Assembly (NCBI RefSeq): GCF_021608265.1
Contig: NZ_JAKIHP010000008.1
Location: 17,241-81,240, forward strand
DNA length: 64,000 nucleotides
Source: Flavobacterium wongokense
Lineage (GTDB): Bacteria; Bacteroidota; Bacteroidia; Flavobacteriales; Flavobacteriaceae
Reading direction: 5' to 3'
Part shown: piece after piece, positions 56,317-63,969 of the stretch
How the letters are laid out: every line of letters starts with the position of its first letter
Numbering within the stretch: the first letter of the stretch is position 1
The notes under the pieces: generated by a model
What the model was told of the DNA's origin: nothing
The model's database searches: none
The model's input: only the letters and a program-made list of their open reading frames with translations
Made by a program: the position numbers and the translations under genes

Positions 56317-56357
56317 CAAATATATACGCAAACAATCACTTGCGCAAATTTATTTGC
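56317..56357 (-). promoter_or_regulatory. Promoter with overlapping palindromic operator of the ArsR gene
   Basis: On the minus strand, TATATTTG (56317-56324) is preceded by TTG at 56345-56347 with 20-bp spacing, a full flavobacterial promoter. The perfect palindrome GCAAATTTATTTGC (56344-56357) covers the -33 element, and further TTGC/GCAA half-sites lie between. Confidence 0.6.
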
Positions 56358-56430
56358 AATTATTTTTTGCAATGCTAAAATTTAGTGAAATTTAACTGGG
56401 AGATCAGCCTGTGAAAATAGGGTAGAGGAG

Positions 56431-56958
56431 TTACTGCGAATGGGTTAATGTGAAAATACTGAAATCAGAACTTTCATTTTCCAATGATTTGATAAAATTG
56501 AATTTCTTCAAAAGATTGGTCGAACTTTGGTTCTCATTATGCGTAAATGCTACTATTTTTTTAAACTGCAATGTCTGGAAAACATAGTCAATAACTGCAG
56601 CAGCAGCTTCTTTCATAATCCCTTGCCCTTGGAATTTCGGCATAAGTTCATAGCCAATTTCGCAACTGTTTTTTTCTTCTGAAAAATCAAATAAACAAAT
56701 AGTTCCAACAAATGTTTTGGCATTTGCCAAGGTGATTACCCAATAAATAGCGTTATTGTTTTTTATGTTATCATTAATCTTGTTGATGAAGTTTAACGCA
56801 TCTTCAATTGTTTTGCTTGGCTGCCTCTCGAGATATTTGTTTATTTCCGGGTCAGAACGTAAAGCCAAAATGTTTTGACGGTCGTCAACTGACAACTGCC
56901 TAAGGGTTAGTCTTTCAGTTGTCAAAATTGGGAAAGGTGTAAAATTTCTACTCGCCAT
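56431..56958 (-). CDS. GNAT family N-acetyltransferase (RimJ/RimL-like)
   Basis: A 175-residue enzyme of the RimJ/L-type GNAT group: TERLTLRQLSVDDRQNILALRSDPEINKYLE at the N terminus, CEIGYELMPKFQGQGIMKEAAAAVIDYVF with the acetyl-CoA loop QGQGIM, and the final NENQSSTNLLKKFNF. Such enzymes acetylate ribosomal-protein N termini or small amines; the target is unknown. It is a separate unit upstream of the ArsR promoter region. Confidence 0.9.
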   Translation of the reverse strand: MASRNFTPFPILTTERLTLRQLSVDDRQNILALRSDPEINKYLERQPSKTIEDALNFINKINDNIKNNNAIYWVITLANAKTFVGTICLFDFSEEKNSCEIGYELMPKFQGQGIMKEAAAAVIDYVFQTLQFKKIVAFTHNENQSSTNLLKKFNFIKSLENESSDFSIFTLTHSQ

Positions 56959-57038
56959 TTTATTATGTATTTCGGGAAATTGTTGTTCTTTCCGCTAAGA
57001 TAAATATTTAAAACTTTCCGGAACGAAAAACCTAATAC

Positions 57039-57566
57039 TCAGCAACCTTTATTTTTGCTAAAGTCACGTTTAAAAAGCATCTTATTGTTTTGCTCAATAT
57101 AGTCGCCCGATAAAATCAAATAAGGATGATTAGGCGAATAGCCTGCACTACGGCTTCTTACAATTATTTTGTCGTTAACTTTCAGGTTTTTTAATGGCTC
57201 AAAATCCTTTGGGATAAATTGCATCATGTATTCTTCGCCATTAATACTGACTATAAGCCATTTTGGTCCTGATTCCGCGTTTGTACGCTTAAAAGTTGTA
57301 GAGGTTACGACAGCTTCCATTTCGCTGAAATCCTTTAGGGACTTTCTTATTTTATCATGGCTGGCTTTCACTTTTTTACCTTCTGCAGAAACCTTCCATT
57401 CTTGGTACTTTATACCATCAGCAGAGGCTTCCCATTTTTTCCTCTCTGCATCTCTTTCAGCAAAGGTCAACAGCTTGGTTGATGGTTTAGTTTCACGATT
57501 AACAAAAAATATTAGTCCGCTTACCACAACCAGTGACAAGATCAGCACATAGATGATTTTTTTCAT
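57039..57566 (-). CDS. Hypothetical membrane-anchored or exported protein
   Basis: This 175-residue protein has one N-terminal hydrophobic helix (IIYVLILSLVVVSGLIFFV). A charged, lysine-rich helical stretch (about 35-75) precedes a beta-rich C-terminal domain (WLIVSINGEEYMMQFIPKDFEPLKNLKVNDKIIVRSRSAG) that reads like a small OB-fold-type barrel. I recognise no family. The C terminus ends in KNKGC. Confidence 0.7.
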   Translation of the reverse strand: MKKIIYVLILSLVVVSGLIFFVNRETKPSTKLLTFAERDAERKKWEASADGIKYQEWKVSAEGKKVKASHDKIRKSLKDFSEMEAVVTSTTFKRTNAESGPKWLIVSINGEEYMMQFIPKDFEPLKNLKVNDKIIVRSRSAGYSPNHPYLILSGDYIEQNNKMLFKRDFSKNKGC

Positions 57567-57703
57567 ATTCTTTCAAATTGGTTGAACGAATTTAGCGTAC
57601 TATTTTCAGAATGAGTGATTTGGATTGTAAATAAAAATGTAAATTTTGTAAATAAATCGTAAATGGTATTTACAGGAGGATGGCAAGCTGGTAAAAATCC
57701 TTT

Positions 57704-59251
57704 TTACTCTTTAGTAAATTTTAGTGTTGTTCCGTTTGCAAACTTTAATAAATACAGCCCATTAGTTAAATCACGGACATCAATTTTTTCATTATCAGAA
57801 ATGCTGCCTTCTTCAATTTTATCTCCTAAAAGATTATAAATTGTATAACCCAAAATTTCAGAGAGATTCGAAAGATGAATATATTCAGTAGTTGGATTTG
57901 GATAAATTTTAATATGGCGCTCTGCCATGTTTTCATCAGTATTTAATGAATTGTCAGGACTAAGCCTGCAGATTAGCGTGGTTTTGTCTGCAATATCTGT
58001 TGTAGCGGTATAGCCTACAGCAATGATTTTGTCATCATTTTGAATATCGATTTCCCAACCGCCATTTAGTTGTGAGTTATTCGTATTCGTTAAAAAAACG
58101 CCATTATTCCCAAAACTTAAATCTAAATTTCCGGTTTCAGTCAATCGGGTAATATTTAAGTAAGACTGCATGTAGGGATAGGGGTATGCCGAGCCACCCA
58201 AACCTAAAATTTTACCATCTTGCTGCACTTTTATTGCATAAAAATTATCGTTAGCGTTAAATATTGTATTCAAGATTACTATTCCGTTTGTCCCGAAAGC
58301 AGTATCTAAAGTTCCGTTTGAATTGTATTTTACAACTACAGGTTTTGTACCACCAAAACCGCCTGTTCCACCTGAGTATTCGGCACTTCCACAAGTTACA
58401 ATCTGGCCGTTGTTGAGAATTTCAAAATCCCTAAAAATGGCATATCCGGGTGATGTTCCTATTGCTGTCATATTCATGCCATTAGTACCAAAAGTATTGT
58501 CAGGATTTCCATTTTCATCGAATTTGCAAACAACAGCATTCCTGTAATTGCCCCAATGGAAAGAGGAAGTTCCAATAGTTATGAACTTATTGTCGGGAAG
58601 TATTTTTATTCCAAGGCAATAATCATAATCATAACCCGTAATATCATTTAACATTGTTCCGTTAATTCCAAATGAAGCATCGATATTTCCATTTTCCAGG
58701 AATTTAGAAAATGAATAGACACAAGTGTTCCCATTTTGAAATCCGGTTGCAATTATTATTTTTCCATCGTTTTGAATTCCAATTTTTCCATTTACACTAA
58801 CATTTGCAATTCCGTTTGAGCCAAATGAACTATCGTAGTTTCCATTTTCAAATAACCTCATTAACATTGGTCTTCCATTAATGAACCCCGATATTAAAAT
58901 TTTACCATCAGGCTGCTTTACCATATCACTAATGGAAGATATTCCGTTGCTGCCGTTCGGAATTGTTATAAATCCATTATTTCCAAATGTTAAGTCTAAA
59001 TTTCCGTCAGAGGTATGTTTAGAAATAAAGGCGCTACGATTGATTGCTCCATTCGGATTTTCATCTGTATTTCCGGAAACCATAAACGAATTATCAGAAA
59101 ATGTCAGGATGAAATAACCTCTTACATTTTTATTTGAAATTGCTATTGTTTTTAATCCATTACTTCCAAAACTGTTGTCCAAAACTCCATTTTGTGCAAT
59201 GCTGTTTTGAAGGAAAAAGTAAAAAATAACAAATAAAAATTTTGGTTTCAT
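57704..59251 (-). CDS. Delta-60 repeat beta-propeller protein with T9SS sorting domain (paralogue A)
   Basis: A 515-residue exported protein: signal peptide (MKPKFLFVIFYFFLQNSIAQ), about eight delta-60-type repeats of the form 'GxLDxSFGxNGxxxxxx...DGKIxxxG' (SDGNLDLTFGNNGFITI, QPDGKILISGF), and a type A sorting domain (IYPNPTTEYIHLSNL ... GLYLLKFANG). It is paralogous to the protein at 60283-61848. Its start lies 19 bp from a shortened attC-like element, the last in the array. The function is unknown. Confidence 0.88.
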   Translation of the reverse strand: MKPKFLFVIFYFFLQNSIAQNGVLDNSFGSNGLKTIAISNKNVRGYFILTFSDNSFMVSGNTDENPNGAINRSAFISKHTSDGNLDLTFGNNGFITIPNGSNGISSISDMVKQPDGKILISGFINGRPMLMRLFENGNYDSSFGSNGIANVSVNGKIGIQNDGKIIIATGFQNGNTCVYSFSKFLENGNIDASFGINGTMLNDITGYDYDYCLGIKILPDNKFITIGTSSFHWGNYRNAVVCKFDENGNPDNTFGTNGMNMTAIGTSPGYAIFRDFEILNNGQIVTCGSAEYSGGTGGFGGTKPVVVKYNSNGTLDTAFGTNGIVILNTIFNANDNFYAIKVQQDGKILGLGGSAYPYPYMQSYLNITRLTETGNLDLSFGNNGVFLTNTNNSQLNGGWEIDIQNDDKIIAVGYTATTDIADKTTLICRLSPDNSLNTDENMAERHIKIYPNPTTEYIHLSNLSEILGYTIYNLLGDKIEEGSISDNEKIDVRDLTNGLYLLKFANGTTLKFTKE

Positions 59252-59270
59252 ATTTTACTGTTGTTAAAAT

Positions 59271-59313
59271 CGCAGGACGTCCCGCAACTTGGCTAAACCG
59301 CTTATACAGGCTG
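59271..59313 (-). repeat. Shortened attC-like element (S6)
   Basis: Only the two conserved ends are present: plus-strand GTCCCGCAACTTGGC matches GTTCCGCCGCTTGGC of S2, and TAAACCGCTTATACAGGC matches the S2 end AAAACCGCTGTTATAGGC. The middle of 80-100 bp found in the other copies is missing. Confidence 0.5.
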
Positions 59314-59320
59314 ACCTAAT

Positions 59321-59480
59321 TTACTCAGAAAATGGAGTAAAACTTATTCCATCAAACCTGCTCAATCCGACATTCCTCGTTCCAAACCAAAGTTTTCCGG
59401 AAGTATCTTCGACGATACAAAAAACCCCGTTGTGGGTAAAAGAAAATTAGCAGTCCGGCAACCTGGATTAACGTTTTCAT
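59321..59480 (-). pseudogene. Remnant of a two-component-regulator-propeller gene
   Basis: A minus-strand frame ending at 59321 encodes FTHNGVFCIVEDTSGKLWFG and continues with RNVGLSRFDGISFTPFSE, then a stop. This is a single Reg_prop propeller blade, normally one of many in large sensor proteins. In another frame, an ATG at 59480 begins a signal-peptide-like MKTLIQVAGLLIFFYP. The region looks like a gene collapsed by deletion to its two ends. It occupies a whole cassette-like unit between two attC-like elements. Confidence 0.65.
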
Positions 59481-59620
59481 TTGGATCTCAATTTGGTAAA
59501 GTGCCCATACTTTACGTAGTAATGGCAAGTTAGTAAAAAAAGCGATTGAAATTATAGGGTTCAGCGTATTTCCAGGCAGGGCAAAACCAGCTATGGCGTG
59601 AAACCGCTGTTAGTGGCAGG
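59462..59620 (-). repeat. attC-like element (S5)
   Basis: Plus strand: the left end is CCTGGATTAACGTTTTC, the interior is divergent (TTTACGTAGTAATGGC), and the right end is CTATGGCGTGAAACCGCTGTTAGTGGCAGG in two parts (59590-59620). The stop codon of the gene at 59622 directly abuts it. GTTAGTGGCAGG at its right end is the exact complement of CCTGCCACTAAC at 60103-60114, the other end of that cassette. Confidence 0.6.
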
Positions 59621-59621
59621 T

Positions 59622-60077
59622 TTAAATATTTTTAAATGTGTCGATCAGTAGTTTAAGTTTGTCGTTTTCACAAAAATTGCCTTCTAGAAATTCTGATTCG
59701 ATATATACGCTTTCGATTTTGTCACCACGCTTTATCATAAAATGATATCCTTTACGTAAGCCATCAACACATTTTTTTACATAACAACATTCGATGAATT
59801 TATGAATTAATTCCTCGGTTAAAGAGTTTTTTATAATTTCTATCTCCTGTACTTTTTTAGAAATATCAACTCTTTTATAACTTTTATGGGTTTCTAATTT
59901 AAATTCTGTTTTACCCAAAAAAATGAGGGATGATTTCCTTTCTTTAAAATTGTTATCGGGATATTCATAATACTCCATTGAAATTCCTTCGGGCCAATTA
60001 TTTTGATTTCTTGGCATTTTTTGACACCATGTATTTTGTACAAGAAGTAATAGAATGATTGAGTATATGCTTTTCAT
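59622..60077 (-). CDS. Hypothetical exported protein (cassette gene)
   Basis: A 151-residue protein with a signal peptide (MKSIYSIILLLLVQNTWCQ) and a mixed alpha/beta domain with a Cys pair (FIECCYVKKCVDGL). No family is recognised. It is the only gene of a cassette-like unit of about 500 bp; its stop codon lies one base from element S5 and its ATG 25 bp from S4. No clear promoter fits in that space. Confidence 0.7.
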   Translation of the reverse strand: MKSIYSIILLLLVQNTWCQKMPRNQNNWPEGISMEYYEYPDNNFKERKSSLIFLGKTEFKLETHKSYKRVDISKKVQEIEIIKNSLTEELIHKFIECCYVKKCVDGLRKGYHFMIKRGDKIESVYIESEFLEGNFCENDKLKLLIDTFKNI

Positions 60078-60102
60078 TATTTTGAGTTGTAAAGTAGGTT
60101 AA

Positions 60103-60245
60103 CCTGCCACTAACGTTCAGTCGCTTGGCGTAGTAGCGGTAAATTTAGGAAAAATATTCTGCGTAATGAAGGATTTCTGGAAACCGTTAGGTTTCCGGCG
60201 GAGCACTTACGAGCTATTGCACGAGCGGGAAAATAATCGTTGAAT
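60103..60245 (-). repeat. attC-like element (S4)
   Basis: Plus strand: CCTGCCACTAACGTTCAG starts the left end, followed by CGCTTGGCGTAGTAGCGG. A conserved core of about 90 bp shared with S2 and S3 follows and contains the hairpin GGAAACC-GTTA-GGTTTCC. The right end is degenerate (GCACGAGCGGGAAAATAATC GTTG). Confidence 0.65.
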
Positions 60246-60282
60246 AATTCTTGCCTGTTCGTCATTTAGCAACAAAAAATAT

Positions 60283-61848
60283 TTATTCTGTAATTACTAA
60301 TTTTTGACTCCCGATACTTTTATTATCCTGCATTAAATGAGCAAAATACAATCCGTTTGGTAAATTATCTCGGGAAAATGTAATCTGTTGCCCATTGATA
60401 TTGTTTATGGCTTTGACTAATTGCCCGATGGAATTGTAAACTGACAAACTCGCATTTTCAAAAGAAACATCGCTTTGAAAAGTGGTTTGAGAGGAAAAAG
60501 GATTAGGGGCAACCGAAATAGTTACGGTTTGATTTTCAAAGGTAGTTGTCGCTAATGAGGCGTTGTTGTAGCGAACAACCCCGAAATAATTATTGAGTCT
60601 TCCTGCGGCAACAATTTTCCCATCGTTTTGTAGTGCTAAAGCATATAGACCTGTATATGCAGCAAAATCATAAATGGTATTAACGATACCATCTGAATCA
60701 AACGAAGTATCTAAACTACCATCTATATTGTATCTCACGATAGTCAAAACATTACCGTTTAAACTATTACTAAATCCTGCAACTAAAATTTTTCCATCAC
60801 CCTGTAGTATGGTAGAATACAAACCATTCGAAGATGTTCCAATGAGAGTTGTTACTTTCCCATCACTATCAAATGTGGTATCTAAACTTCCATCGCTATT
60901 GAATCGTGCTATGGCAAAAATTTTACCCCCATTTTGCGCTAAAGAGGAATTTCCTCCTATAACTAATTTTCCATCGTTTTGTAGTGCCAATGACGTTGCT
61001 TCATCGCTAAATGCTCCAAAACTTGCAGTAAGCATCCCATCATTATCAAAAGAGGTATCCAGGCTGCCATCGGTGTTATATCTCAAAGCTGCAAAACGAC
61101 TGATATTAGTAGCCTGTAGGTTACTAAGTCCTGCAACTACAATTTTCCCATCATTTTGTATAGCAACAGCATTCGCAGTATCACTTGTAGCCCCGGCAGT
61201 GCCAAAATAAGTAGCAACTTTACCATTGGTACCAAAAGTAGTGTCTAAACTTCCATCGGTGTTGTATCTGATGGTAGCAAAACTTAGGAAACCGGAACCA
61301 TCTCTTCCATCGCCAGCCAATACAATCTTACCATCGCTTTGTAGCGCTAAAGAGTAAGCGTGGCAATCTCCACCGCTAAAATTTGTAGTAACCTTTCCAT
61401 CGGTATCAAATGTAGTGTCTAAACTGCCATTGGTAGTATATCTGACTAAGGCAAACTTGACAGTAGAACCACTAAAATTTACGCCTCCAACTAGAATTTT
61501 TCCATCACTTTGGATGGCAATAGATTTTGGAAAATCATTTCCAAAATCGGTAATTACTTTTCCATTAGTACCAAAAGAGGTATCTAAACTTCCATTGCCA
61601 TTGTATCGCACCACCCCAAAATCGTAATTAAAGCCATTATAACTTTTCCCTGCCACTACAATTTTTCCATCGTTTTGGATAGCTATGGGATAGGCATTTC
61701 CAGCCAAATTTAGAAAATCAACCGCTCCAACAATAGTAGTTACAACCCCTCCAGTTCCAAAACTTGTGTCTAAAGAGCCGTCTTGCGCTATAGTAGTAAA
61801 GGGTAATAAAAAAAGAACTGACAACAGAAATGTAGTTTTTAGTTTCAT
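60283..61848 (-). CDS. Delta-60 repeat beta-propeller protein with T9SS sorting domain (paralogue B)
   Basis: A 521-residue exported protein: signal peptide (MKLKTTFLLSVLFLLPFTTIAQ), about eight regular repeats of the type 'NGSLDTSFGTNGKVxTxFG...ALQNDGKIVVAG', and a type A sorting domain (VAPNPFSSQTTFQ ... GLYFAHLMQDNKS). The repeats are more uniform than in paralogue A, suggesting recent repeat homogenisation. It fills the largest cassette-like unit of the array, between S4 and S3. Surface role unknown. Confidence 0.88.
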   Translation of the reverse strand: MKLKTTFLLSVLFLLPFTTIAQDGSLDTSFGTGGVVTTIVGAVDFLNLAGNAYPIAIQNDGKIVVAGKSYNGFNYDFGVVRYNGNGSLDTSFGTNGKVITDFGNDFPKSIAIQSDGKILVGGVNFSGSTVKFALVRYTTNGSLDTTFDTDGKVTTNFSGGDCHAYSLALQSDGKIVLAGDGRDGSGFLSFATIRYNTDGSLDTTFGTNGKVATYFGTAGATSDTANAVAIQNDGKIVVAGLSNLQATNISRFAALRYNTDGSLDTSFDNDGMLTASFGAFSDEATSLALQNDGKLVIGGNSSLAQNGGKIFAIARFNSDGSLDTTFDSDGKVTTLIGTSSNGLYSTILQGDGKILVAGFSNSLNGNVLTIVRYNIDGSLDTSFDSDGIVNTIYDFAAYTGLYALALQNDGKIVAAGRLNNYFGVVRYNNASLATTTFENQTVTISVAPNPFSSQTTFQSDVSFENASLSVYNSIGQLVKAINNINGQQITFSRDNLPNGLYFAHLMQDNKSIGSQKLVITE

Positions 61849-61890
61849 AATTTCTTCAGGTTTTAATTTAGCACAATGTTGTTTAAAATG

Positions 61891-62025
61891 GCTTATAATT
61901 TACCGCGGCTTGGCGTAGTAGCGGTAAATTTAAGAAAAATATTCTGCGTGAAGAAGATTTCGGGAAACCGTTAGGTTTCCGGCAGAGCACATAATTGATA
62001 TGGCGCAAAACCGTTGTTGTACGAC
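61891..62025 (-). repeat. attC-like element (S3)
   Basis: Plus strand: the left end has CCGCGGCTTGGCGTAGTAGC; then comes the shared core of about 90 bp with the GGAAACC/GGTTTCC hairpin; the right end has TGGCGCAAAACCGTTGTTG and closes with GTTGTACGAC at 62016-62025. That terminus is the exact complement of GTCGTACAAC at 62660-62669, the far end of the next unit. Confidence 0.7.
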
Positions 62026-62040
62026 GTTTACGTTTTTAAA

Positions 62041-62640
62041 CTATTTTTTTATAACTTTCTCAAGTTGCTCTATTTTCAAATCTCTTTTTTCCAGTTCTTT
62101 TAGAGCTTTTTCAAGATTCTGAACTGTCTTATTGCTTTCATTTGTAATTTTTTTTAATGCTTCTTGTAAATCTTCATTATTCTTTTTTAAAGATTGAATT
62201 TGGGTCACTAACTTTTCTTTCTCAGTTTCACAATTTGTTGTTTGACTTGAAGAATTTATATATCCATGTTCAATACTTACAAACTCTCCATTGGTATATA
62301 ACTTGTAATAGGAATTGTTTTTGTAATCTGTCCAATAATCTTCATATTCTTGAACAGACATACTGTTTAAAAGCTTGGTATAACTATCAATTGCCTTTAA
62401 AGGTGCAGAGTAAACTACAAAAGCACAGATTTTAGTTTCATTGTCTATTTTGTATAATATGACTTCTGAAATCTTTTCTCCATCATGTATGATTACACTT
62501 TTATAATATAGATTGATATAATTTTCGTCAGCTTCACGCTTCCAATATTTTCCTTGTAGTTTAATAACTTCTGCTTCTTTTAAGCCTAATTGTGCAAAAG
62601 AAATATTTGCTATGAAAAGAAAAACAATGATAGTTCTCAT
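62041..62640 (-). CDS. Exported coiled-coil protein (cassette gene)
   Basis: A 199-residue protein with a signal peptide (MRTIIVFLFIANISFAQ), a small alpha/beta domain (about 20-130, aromatic-rich: YWKREADENYINLYYK) and a C-terminal coiled coil (about 138-199) with regular Leu/Ile heptads and many E/K/N. No family is recognised. It is the sole gene between elements S3 and S2; the stop is 15 bp from S3 and the ATG 19 bp from S2. Confidence 0.72.
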   Translation of the reverse strand: MRTIIVFLFIANISFAQLGLKEAEVIKLQGKYWKREADENYINLYYKSVIIHDGEKISEVILYKIDNETKICAFVVYSAPLKAIDSYTKLLNSMSVQEYEDYWTDYKNNSYYKLYTNGEFVSIEHGYINSSSQTTNCETEKEKLVTQIQSLKKNNEDLQEALKKITNESNKTVQNLEKALKELEKRDLKIEQLEKVIKK

Positions 62641-62659
62641 GATACGTGGTTTTGTAAAT

Positions 62660-62796
62660 GTCGTACAACGTTCCGCCGCTTGGCGTCAGTAGCGGTAAAT
62701 CTAAGAAAAATATTTTGCGTGGTGAAGGATTTGGGGAAACCGTTAGGTTTCCGGCGGAGCACTTAGTAGCAATGGCGCAAAACCGCTGTTATAGGC
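62660..62796 (-). repeat. attC-like element (S2)
   Basis: Plus strand: GTCGTACAACGTTCCGCC starts the element, then GCTTGGCGTCAGTAGCGG, the shared core with the GGAAACC/GGTTTCC hairpin, and finally AATGGCGCAAAACCGCTG and GTTATAGGC (62788-62796). That terminus is complementary to GCCTATAAC at 63564-63572, the far end of the neighbouring unit. Confidence 0.72.
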
Positions 62797-62801
62797 AGTG
62801 C

Positions 62802-63200
62802 TTAGTTCTTTAACACTACAATCTTTTTTACTCCAGTTCCGAAATGAGCTGGACATAATTTTCCAGCAGTTAAAGCTTCTACTAATGCTCTAATTCTAGC
62901 ATCTTGGATTTCAATGTAACGAAATTTACAAGTTCCTCTTAATGACATATTACGAGGTTTTAAATATTCTCTGTAAAAAACTCCTGCTTTCGTAATATGA
63001 TTATATAACCTTTGGTTAAGTCCATCTTTTCCATAAGGAGTCATTCCGACATGAAGTATTTCATCACTTGAACTATAAATAATATAAACGCCATGCTTAT
63101 TAGTGAGATTAACTTTCCCTTTTTCAGGGAAGATGTGTAATTTTGATTTGCAAAGCTTATTGTATAATTCTAAAACAACTTTTGGTTCATTTGTTTCCAT
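62802..63200 (-). CDS. GIY-YIG-like nuclease domain protein (cassette gene)
   Basis: A 132-residue protein with a probable GIY-YIG fold: KHGVYIIYSSSDEILHVGMT supplies the GVY and HVG elements (GIY-YIG equivalents), GLNQRLYNHI the catalytic-type Arg, and RALVEALTAGKLCPAHFGTG the conserved Glu. The family cleaves DNA in repair, restriction and homing. The YIG Tyr is replaced by His, so activity is uncertain. It is cotranscribed, 5 bp apart, with a Trypco2-like gene in one cassette-like unit. Confidence 0.65.
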   Translation of the reverse strand: METNEPKVVLELYNKLCKSKLHIFPEKGKVNLTNKHGVYIIYSSSDEILHVGMTPYGKDGLNQRLYNHITKAGVFYREYLKPRNMSLRGTCKFRYIEIQDARIRALVEALTAGKLCPAHFGTGVKKIVVLKN

Positions 63201-63205
63201 GGTAC

Positions 63206-63505
63206 TTATTTCTTCGGCATTGTTAAATGAAGATAAGTTTTAAATTGAATTCGACTAACGTTTGTTAAACTAGTTGTATTTTCTCCATTTGCACCAGCAC
63301 TAAAAACATTTGCAATGGAAATCTTTCCGCCAGCTCCAGTTTTTTCACCTTCATTTGAAGTGACTGCAACATCAAAACTAATTTCTTTGCCACTTGAATC
63401 ACTAATTCCACTCCCAAAATTGTTTTCACTTACGTATTTGTGTCCTTCAACTAGACCGTCAGTAATTTGAATTATGGTTTGCTTTATAAATTCGTTTAAT
63501 TCCAT
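63206..63505 (-). CDS. Trypsin-co-occurring-domain-2-like protein (cassette gene)
   Basis: A protein of about 99 residues: an N-terminal helix (MELNEFIKQTIIQITDGLVEGHKYV), a strand-rich middle (ISFDVAVTSNEG), a Gly/Ser/Ala-rich linker and a final strand (RIQFKTYLHLTMPKK). The layout resembles the Trypco2 domain described from predicted biological-conflict loci, often next to trypsin-like or other effectors. Here the partner is a GIY-YIG-like gene 5 bp downstream. ATG at 63505 is chosen; the longer frame to 63562 runs into element S1. Confidence 0.5.
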   Translation of the reverse strand: MELNEFIKQTIIQITDGLVEGHKYVSENNFGSGISDSSGKEISFDVAVTSNEGEKTGAGGKISIANVFSAGANGENTTSLTNVSRIQFKTYLHLTMPKK

Positions 63506-63563
63506 AATAATATTTAGTGTTTGATTATTTTTAAATGCAATTTTACGCAATCGTGCTAGCATT

Positions 63564-63695
63564 GCCTATAACGTTCCGCGGCTTTGCGTAGTGGCGGAAC
63601 TTTAATAATTATTCGAAAGATAAGCAAAATTTGAATTAGCAGATTATTTTCCAAGAAAGATAAACTAGCCATTGCGCAAAACCGCTGTTAGCGGC
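63564..63695 (-). repeat. attC-like element (S1)
   Basis: Plus strand: the left end GCCTATAACGTTCCGCGG plus CTTTGCGTAGTGGC pairs with the right end GCCATTGCGCAAAACCGC plus TGTTAGCGGC (63667-63695). Stem pairs are TAAC/GTTA, GCGG/CCGC, CTTTGCG/CGCAAAA and AGTGGC/GCCATT, with an extrahelical GTTCC. The interior is AT-rich and unlike the core of S2-S4. Confidence 0.75.
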
Positions 63696-63717
63696 TGGCT
63701 GGCTTTTTTGTATTTGA

Positions 63718-63969
63718 CTATTTACGCTTCGTATAATCGTCAGAATTTCTCAAAAAATCTTCAGCGTTTTTCTTTTTTACTTTATTTGAGATCACCACAA
63801 TTATTGTTGAAACAACAATGAATAATATAAGACCATAAATATTACCATAAGTATTTCCGACATAAATGCATATATAAACAATGATATACATTATTGCTAC
63901 AATTTTCAGCACACCAATCAAGGCTTTTCCTAAAAGTTCTAAAATAAGCTTTCCCATTTTAAAAATCAT
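63718..63969 (-). CDS. Small hypothetical membrane protein (cassette gene)
   Basis: An 83-residue protein with two hydrophobic helices (VLKIVAIMYIIVYICIYVG; IYGLILFIVVSTIIVVIS) and a short charged tail (KVKKKNAEDFLRNSDDYTKRK). It may start at the ATG at 63969 or at 63957. No family is recognised. The stop lies 22 bp from element S1; the upstream end of its unit is beyond the window. Confidence 0.6.
   Translation of the reverse strand: MIFKMGKLILELLGKALIGVLKIVAIMYIIVYICIYVGNTYGNIYGLILFIVVSTIIVVISNKVKKKNAEDFLRNSDDYTKRK

Noticed and set aside
59271..63695. Array elements as insertion-sequence ends (IS or MITE)
   Set aside because: No transposase and no target-site duplications are visible, and complementarity is between the ends of gene-bearing units as in cassettes. 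MITE-like origin of the inner core of S2-S4 is still possible.
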